The notes beneath the pieces are model-generated. The model was given only the letters and a program-made list of their open reading frames with translations. It was not told the DNA's origin and did not search any database. From Panicum virgatum (lineage: Eukaryota > Streptophyta > Magnoliopsida > Poales > Poaceae), in contig NC_053150.1 in the NCBI RefSeq assembly GCF_016808335.1, positions 43,737,607 through 43,801,606 on the forward strand: a stretch of DNA of 64,000 nucleotides, read 5' to 3'. The translations under genes and the position numbers were made by a program. Of this stretch, positions 59,701 to 64,000 are shown one piece after another (the stretch's first letter is position 1; every line of letters starts with the position of its first letter).

Positions 59701-60251
59701 TTTAGTTCTCAGTAGCATCATAATTAATTTTGATTAATTACAATGTAACTGAGTTTATGGTAATTCATCCACTTGTAATAATTAGCTTTAATAAAATTTT
59801 GCTAAGATTAAAAGCTAATGCAGTTGAGTCAGCCAACCTTAGAGCCTCATAGTTTGTGTTATACTTGTTGAGTACGAGTTGTGTACTCACACTTGCCTCC
59901 TCTACTTTTTCCTCTTGTTCTTTTTGGGATATTCTACTGCTGCTCAGTTCCGGCCGCCGCGAGGGAGTTCACCCAGAGCTACCAGGAGTACGAGGACTTC
60001 TAGGCGTTCGTCTCCCAGTCGACGTCCCTGTGGCACCCAGCTTCCGAGAGTTTACGTATATGTTTTTACGCTTCCACTGTATCAGACATTTTTGTCATTC
60101 ATGTAATAAATAACATTTATACTCACTTTATTATATCTTTTACGTGATATGTGCTGTGATATACTGTTCATTCTATTGTATATACGTGTGACTTGATCCT
60201 GGCACGTATATGATTGCTCGGTTTATGTCCTTTTATAAACCGGGTGTTATA
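56717..60251 (+). mobile_element. Tekay-type solo LTR (3535 bp), other subfamily
   Basis: It is a complete LTR from TGTAACACCC to GGGTGTTATA (one substitution in the terminus) with GTACG duplications, inserted in the CACTA element after the Ptta gene. The C-rich promoter half (57000-57860), donor-like site at 57857, T-rich stretch and two exon-like segments (58834-58923 and 59948-60003) follow the family layout. It belongs to the subfamily with the CGACGGGGCAAGAGAGGGG block. There is no internal region. Confidence 0.93.
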
Positions 60252-60255
60252 GTAC

Positions 60256-60463
60256 GGTACCGCCATGCCAACCCAACCAGGCGACGTGTACCATGGGCAG
60301 CAAATTCCGCCAGGATACACAAGAGTTGGCGTGGAGCAGGTGTGCCAGGGTTGGGAGACGGTACCGCCATGCCAACCCAACCAAGCGACGTGTAGCATGG
60401 GCAGCAAATTCCGCCAGGATACACAAGAGTTGGCATGGAGCAGGTGTGCTAGGGTTGGGAGAC
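60256..60463 (+). repeat. 104-bp direct tandem duplication, two copies
   Basis: Copy 1 is 60256-60359 and copy 2 is 60360-60463, each starting GGTACCGCCATGCC and ending GGTTGGGAGAC, with about five differences. The unit is not a multiple of three, so it shifts the CACTA reading frame. Confidence 0.92.
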
Positions 60464-61701
60464 GCTCGAGCTTGATATTCCTGGAGGCGATGGGGAGAGG
60501 ACACTAGCAGAAGTCATTCATGGCTACATCCTATGGGATAAGCGCTACATTGTCCTAAAGTCGGATGATCAAACACCAAGACCGGCATCTCAGCATGCCT
60601 CTCCAAGGCCGGCATCTCCGCAAAACTCCCCAAGGGCGGCACTGTCTCGGCAAGGTTCACCGGCACATTCTCCATCACCATCATCTCATGCGCCGATGAA
60701 CACTCAAGCGTCACCGGCAAAGAAGGTAGCTGCACCGGCTAAGGAGCCTCCAAAGAAGAAGGAAAAGGAGAAGAAAACCAAGGAGGCTCCTATTGAACCC
60801 TGGGACATGAGCCTTGAAGAATGCGATCGGATAACTCAAGAAAGAGTTAAAGAGCACTTCAAGCCGAAGCCGGAGCCCGAGAAAATGATAAATCCGATAG
60901 ATTTGAAATTTTTTAAGGGAATGTGCGAAGCAAATAAGAGAAAATTCATTCCGAGAGATCTCCCTTCAGACTACGAACGCACAATTATCAAAACTACTGA
61001 GAAAAAGAAGAGACAATCAAAGTCGTCGTCGTCCGACGTTCCACAGCTAGGAGCCCAAAAGAAACAATCAATAGAGCCTCTCGTAGTAGGACAGATGACG
61101 CAACAACAAGACTTTGTTATATTTTTGAAAGAATCAAACCTGATGGTGGCTCAGATTGCAGGGGGAGAAGATATTCTAAAGGCCGATGTGGTCGTCAAAT
61201 GGACGTATGAGCTGGGCAACTCTCTTGTACCCCCCCGAAGTAGTGTCTGTGCTTCCAACGCAAATGTATAAGCTGCACCAGCACTACATGCGTGCGATGG
61301 CCGATTGCATCTTCATGCAGGGCGCAAAGATTAAAGATGACGATTTCTTACGGGGGGAGGCCATTATATGGATAAACTGGGAAGAAATTTACCAACTATT
61401 CCATCAGGAGGACCTCGACATCTCTATGGTCGGCTTGTGGGTTCTGTAAGTATTTTACTTCCTTACGTATTGTTTTGCATGATCTCAACATACTGATCCC
61501 TTGATTTATTCGGTATCATGTAGAATAGAGATACAAACTTGCAGAATAAAGGGATACTCTCACCTCGGCTTCATCGACCCAATTACTTGTAATTGGAAGA
61601 TTCTACGCGACACTTCCGATGAGCTATACCAAAACTTGTTCAAGTACATAAGCGTTCATCACAACAAGCAAATGATATTGTTTCCTTACAACTTTGCATG
61701 A
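60464..61701 (+). pseudogene. CACTA gene C-terminal part with peptidase C48-like end
   Basis: The frame shows GERTLAEVIHGYILWDKRYIVL, then a Pro/Ser/Lys-rich linker with strong basic tracts (about 60640-60780), then a segment ending near 61445. A run of C residues at about 61230-61236 shifts the frame once. An intron at 61446-61523 (GTAAGT...ATGTAG) leads to an exon matching the start of the Ulp1/C48 region (GFIDPITCNWKI, ILFPYNF). The next donor reads GCATGAGT, and the catalytic His/Asp/Cys part is missing. I infer a truncated accessory CACTA gene. Confidence 0.75.
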
Positions 61702-61937
61702 GTGATTCCTTCTGTCTAACTCTTTCTATTCTGTAATCGAATTGTTTAAACCTTAACTACCAAGAACTGCCTCCGTACACTGGGTCCTAATTGTCATAAT
61801 TCCCGAGAAGAGCCTACTCGTGGTTATGGACTCATTGAGGAGAAATTCCAATACATAAGTTTAATTGAAATGCAAAAGTATAATTGAAATAGAAAAAGAA
61901 TTGAGAAAAGAAAAACAGGAAAAAAAAAGGGACCTTC

Positions 61938-62119
61938 AACCGGGACAAAAGGTGCTGCCAGCCGCTGGCAGCACCAACCGGGACAAAAGGTAGCCTTTTG
62001 TCCCGGTTGCCAGACCTGGGACAAAAGACCCTCTTTTGTCCCGGCCTGGCGTTCCCGGTTGGGAAACCGGCACAACAAGGGTTTTCCAATCGGGACAAAT
62101 TAGCATTTCTGTAGTAGTG
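61938..62119. repeat. CACTA right end: subterminal palindromes and terminal repeat
   Basis: Perfect inverted repeats are: 61951-61975 (11-bp arms, 3-bp loop), 61976-62008 (15-bp arms AACCGGGACAAAAGG) and 62018-62042 (11-bp arms GGGACAAAAGA). The motif GGGACAAAAG recurs in both orientations, as usual for CACTA subterminal regions. The terminus CACTACTACAGAAATGC (reverse complement) ends at 62119. Confidence 0.88.
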
Positions 62120-62563
62120 TCTGTCTGCCAAATGGCTCTGAAGCTACGTTCTATTTCATTTTTCATTCAGTTGCGGATGGTGATTCCGATATGGGTGTAG
62201 CAGGCTGTCATCCTGTAGTATGTGGACTTCCCCTCTTACTGTTCTCGACTTCTCGTAAACTTCTTCAGCTGAACTCCGGTGCTCCACTACCAACATGCAT
62301 GATCATACTTCCTAAGCTGTAGGTTTTTTTTTTAGAATCCTAAGCTGTAGGGTTTTGATGATGTTATTGGGAGAGTGGAGACCTAGGACCTAGGACTAAC
62401 AAACAAAGTTGACTAGCTCGGGTATAAAGCTACGCAACAATATTGTGGAGCATCTGCTCGATAGAAGCTCTCACATCAGCGTATGTAAAAGCTAAAGGTC
62501 TTCATTATTGTACGACGATGTCGCAGACTCGATCGCAAGCGGCTTCCCACGGGCAGAGACGCC
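62120..62563. other. Intergenic sequence upstream of the host gene
   Basis: No gene or repeat family is recognised. The word CCTAAGCTGTAGG appears twice near 62310-62355 around a T run, probably a local duplication. This is likely the distal promoter of the aspartic protease gene. Confidence 0.5.
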
Positions 62564-62570
62564 TATAAAA
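62564..62570 (+). promoter_or_regulatory. TATA box of the aspartic protease gene
   Basis: TATAAAA lies 151 bp upstream of the ATG at 62721, giving a predicted leader of about 115-125 nt. Small in-frame ATGs (62596 and 62602) open a short upstream frame that stops at 62653-62655. Confidence 0.65.
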
Positions 62571-62720
62571 CGCCATGTACTCCACCGTTACAAGCATGCA
62601 TATGGAAGCACATAGGCATAGCACAACTATGGTCGATTGGTCGCCACACGTGTGAGCAAGGATTAAAAAACGATCGTACGTGCAAGCTAAGTGCTCACTA
62701 GCAGTAGCAAAGTTCACGGC

Positions 62721-64000
62721 ATGGCGGCACCTTCTGCTCTCATCTTGCTCCTCGTGCCCGTCTTGCTCCTCGTGCCCGTCCTTGCCTCCATGGCCGCTAC
62801 AGGGACTGCTTCCTTTGACCTCCGCGCCGAGCTCAACCACCCCTACGCCGGCAGCCCGCTTTCCAGGTACGAGATGGTCCGCGAGGCCACCAGCGCGAGC
62901 AAGGCCCGGCGCGCTTGGACCGCCGCTAGGCTGGCCAAAGCGTGCGGGCGCGGCGGTAGCGGTGGCACCACCTCCGCGCCGGACGTGCCGGTCACCCGCG
63001 TCGGCAGGTCCTTGTACACCGTGACCGTCGGCGTCGGCACTCCGCCGCAGCGGCACACGCTCGTCCACGACACGGGCAGCGACCTCGTCTGGGTTTTCTG
63101 CAAGCTGGTGGGCGGCGCCGCCACGCCGACCGACCCTCTCTACGACCCGGACAAGTCGTCCTCCTTCGCCGCCGTCCCCTGCGACGGCAAGCTGTGCCGG
63201 GAGGGCGGGTTCGAGTCCAAGAACTGCTCCAGGAACAGGTGCCTCTACACCTACGCGTACGGCGGCGGCCGGACCTACGGCGAGCTTGCGTCCGAGGTCT
63301 TCACGTTCGGCGCGCACCACAAGGTCCCGACCACCCTCAACTTCGGGTGCGGGAGGTTCTTGAAGGGCGACATCTTCAACGCCTCCGGCTTCCTAGGGCT
63401 CAGCCCGGACAAGCTGTCCTTCGTGACGCAGCTGAAGATACCAAGGTTCTCCTACTGCCTCACTCCTTACACCGACCGCAAGAGTGGCCACATGTTCTTC
63501 GGCGCCATGGCCGACCTGTCCAGGTACAGGACCACGGGGCCGATCCAGACCACTTCCTTAATTAACAACCGGGTCGGCATCAACATCTACTACATCGTGC
63601 CCCTGATCGGCGTCTCGATCGGGGCCAAGAAGCTCGACATCCCTGCATCGAGCTTCGACGCCACATTCGTCGACTCCGGCTACACGACCGGCGCCCTCAC
63701 GGCCCCAGCGCTGGACGCCCTCAAGGAGGCGCTGGTGGATGCCCTGAAGCTGCCGCGGAGGAGCTCCTCCGATCCGGACTACGATTTCTGCTTCCAGCTG
63801 CCGCGCGGCGTGCCCATGGAGGCGGTGCCGGCGCCACCGCTGGTGTACCACTTCGAGGGCGGCGCCGCGATGGTGCTGCCCCGGGAGAGCTACCTCGCCG
63901 AGCCGAGCCCCGGGGAGATGTGCCTAGTGATCGGGGTTGATTCGCAGCCGGTCATCGGCAACTTCCAGCAGCAGAACATGCACGTGCTCTTCGACGTGCA
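62721..64000 (+). CDS. Nepenthesin-like aspartic protease, 3' end beyond window
   Basis: An open frame of 426 codons starts at ATG 62721 and runs off the window without introns. Residues 1-26 form a signal peptide containing a perfect 18-bp duplication (LLLVPV repeated). A prosegment follows, then the mature pepsin-fold domain (VTVGVGTPPQ). The first active site is DTGSDLVW with Asp at residue 117. The second is VDSGYTT with Asp at residue 318, where DSGT is usual. The Cys-rich insert (CRYTY-like: NRCLYTYAYGGG) and the NFGCG and IGNFQQQNM motifs are typical of plant A1B nepenthesin-like enzymes. The product is likely secreted or vacuolar and hydrolyses peptide bonds at acidic pH. The high GC at third positions contrasts with the repeats to the left. 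Confidence 0.92.
   Translation, partial: MAAPSALILLLVPVLLLVPVLASMAATGTASFDLRAELNHPYAGSPLSRYEMVREATSASKARRAWTAARLAKACGRGGSGGTTSAPDVPVTRVGRSLYTVTVGVGTPPQRHTLVHDTGSDLVWVFCKLVGGAATPTDPLYDPDKSSSFAAVPCDGKLCREGGFESKNCSRNRCLYTYAYGGGRTYGELASEVFTFGAHHKVPTTLNFGCGRFLKGDIFNASGFLGLSPDKLSFVTQLKIPRFSYCLTPYTDRKSGHMFFGAMADLSRYRTTGPIQTTSLINNRVGINIYYIVPLIGVSIGAKKLDIPASSFDATFVDSGYTTGALTAPALDALKEALVDALKLPRRSSSDPDYDFCFQLPRGVPMEAVPAPPLVYHFEGGAAMVLPRESYLAEPSPGEMCLVIGVDSQPVIGNFQQQNMHVLFDV

Larger units (their letters stand above)
3302..62119 (+). mobile_element. CACTA (En/Spm) DNA transposon remnant, host of the nest
   Basis: The right terminus is a CACTA-type inverted repeat: read outward-in it is CACTACTACAGAAATGC, ending at 62119. 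It is preceded by palindromic subterminal repeats at 61938-62105. The interior carries a Ptta/En/Spm-type gene (3633-4068 continuing at 55641-56658) and a second coding region with a peptidase C48-like end (60256-61701). No matching left terminus is present, so the left part lies upstream or was lost. Two Tekay LTRs and a 51.6-kb Tat gypsy element lie inside it. I see no TNP2-type transposase in the window, so this part is not autonomous as seen. Confidence 0.8.

Noticed and set aside
62505..63320. 271-residue minus-strand frame over the aspartic protease
   Set aside because: It is the antisense shadow of a GC-rich gene. The plus-strand frame has full family motifs and codon bias.

Overview
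This is intergenic, repeat-dense DNA from a grass (Poaceae), probably a panicoid-type genome. The evidence is the mix of elements: a Sirevirus-type copia element with a grass-type polypurine tract, a Tat-lineage gypsy element carrying an antisense gene, Tekay-type chromoviruses with LTRs of about 3.5 kb, an Athila-like element, a CACTA transposon, and one GC-rich host gene at the right edge. I see no bacterial, organellar or viral-genome features. Almost every large open frame in the window belongs to a transposable element.

The window is a four-level nest. Level 1 is a CACTA (En/Spm) element, whose left end lies outside the window or was destroyed and whose right terminus is at 62119. Its Ptta-type gene is cut at 4064-4068 / 55641-55645 by level 2, a Tat-lineage gypsy element (4069-55640, minus strand, TSD CATCC, LTRs of 1.42 and 1.44 kb). 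Two Tekay-type LTRs (1-3301, and the solo LTR 56717-60251 with TSD GTACG) also sit in or next to the CACTA element. The Tat element has gag-protease (51324-53944), RT-RNase H (46165-47710) and an integrase end (34592-35186) on the minus strand. A separate plus-strand antisense gene (7666-10219 and 32814-33987) runs towards pol.

Level 3 comprises three insertions into the Tat element. A Tekay-type solo LTR (47716-51323, TSD TGATA) splits the protease from the RT. A rearranged Tekay-type block (35187-46164) contains a nearly full gag-pol and removed part of RNase H and integrase. An Athila-like element (10220-32813, TSD GTTCT) splits the antisense gene. The Athila-like element encodes gag, protease and an ATHILA-type ORF1, but no visible RT or integrase.

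Level 4 lies inside the Athila-like element: a nearly complete Sirevirus (11112-24072) in its left LTR, a scrambled Tekay LTR fragment (26272-26630, TSD CATCC) in ORF1, and an unrelated 1.2-kb solo LTR (29760-30973, TSD CATGG) in gag. The coding frames resume correctly across the TSDs, which fixes the relative order of events.

The only likely host gene is a nepenthesin-like aspartic protease (62721 to beyond 64000). It starts about 600 bp beyond the CACTA terminus and has its own TATA box. Among the less usual features are exon-like cassettes with conserved phase inside the Tekay LTR, a GT-AG intron in Tekay gag, a second polypurine-tract-like motif just after the Tat pol stop, a scrambled LTR with a perfect TSD, and a hairpin-rich CACTA end.
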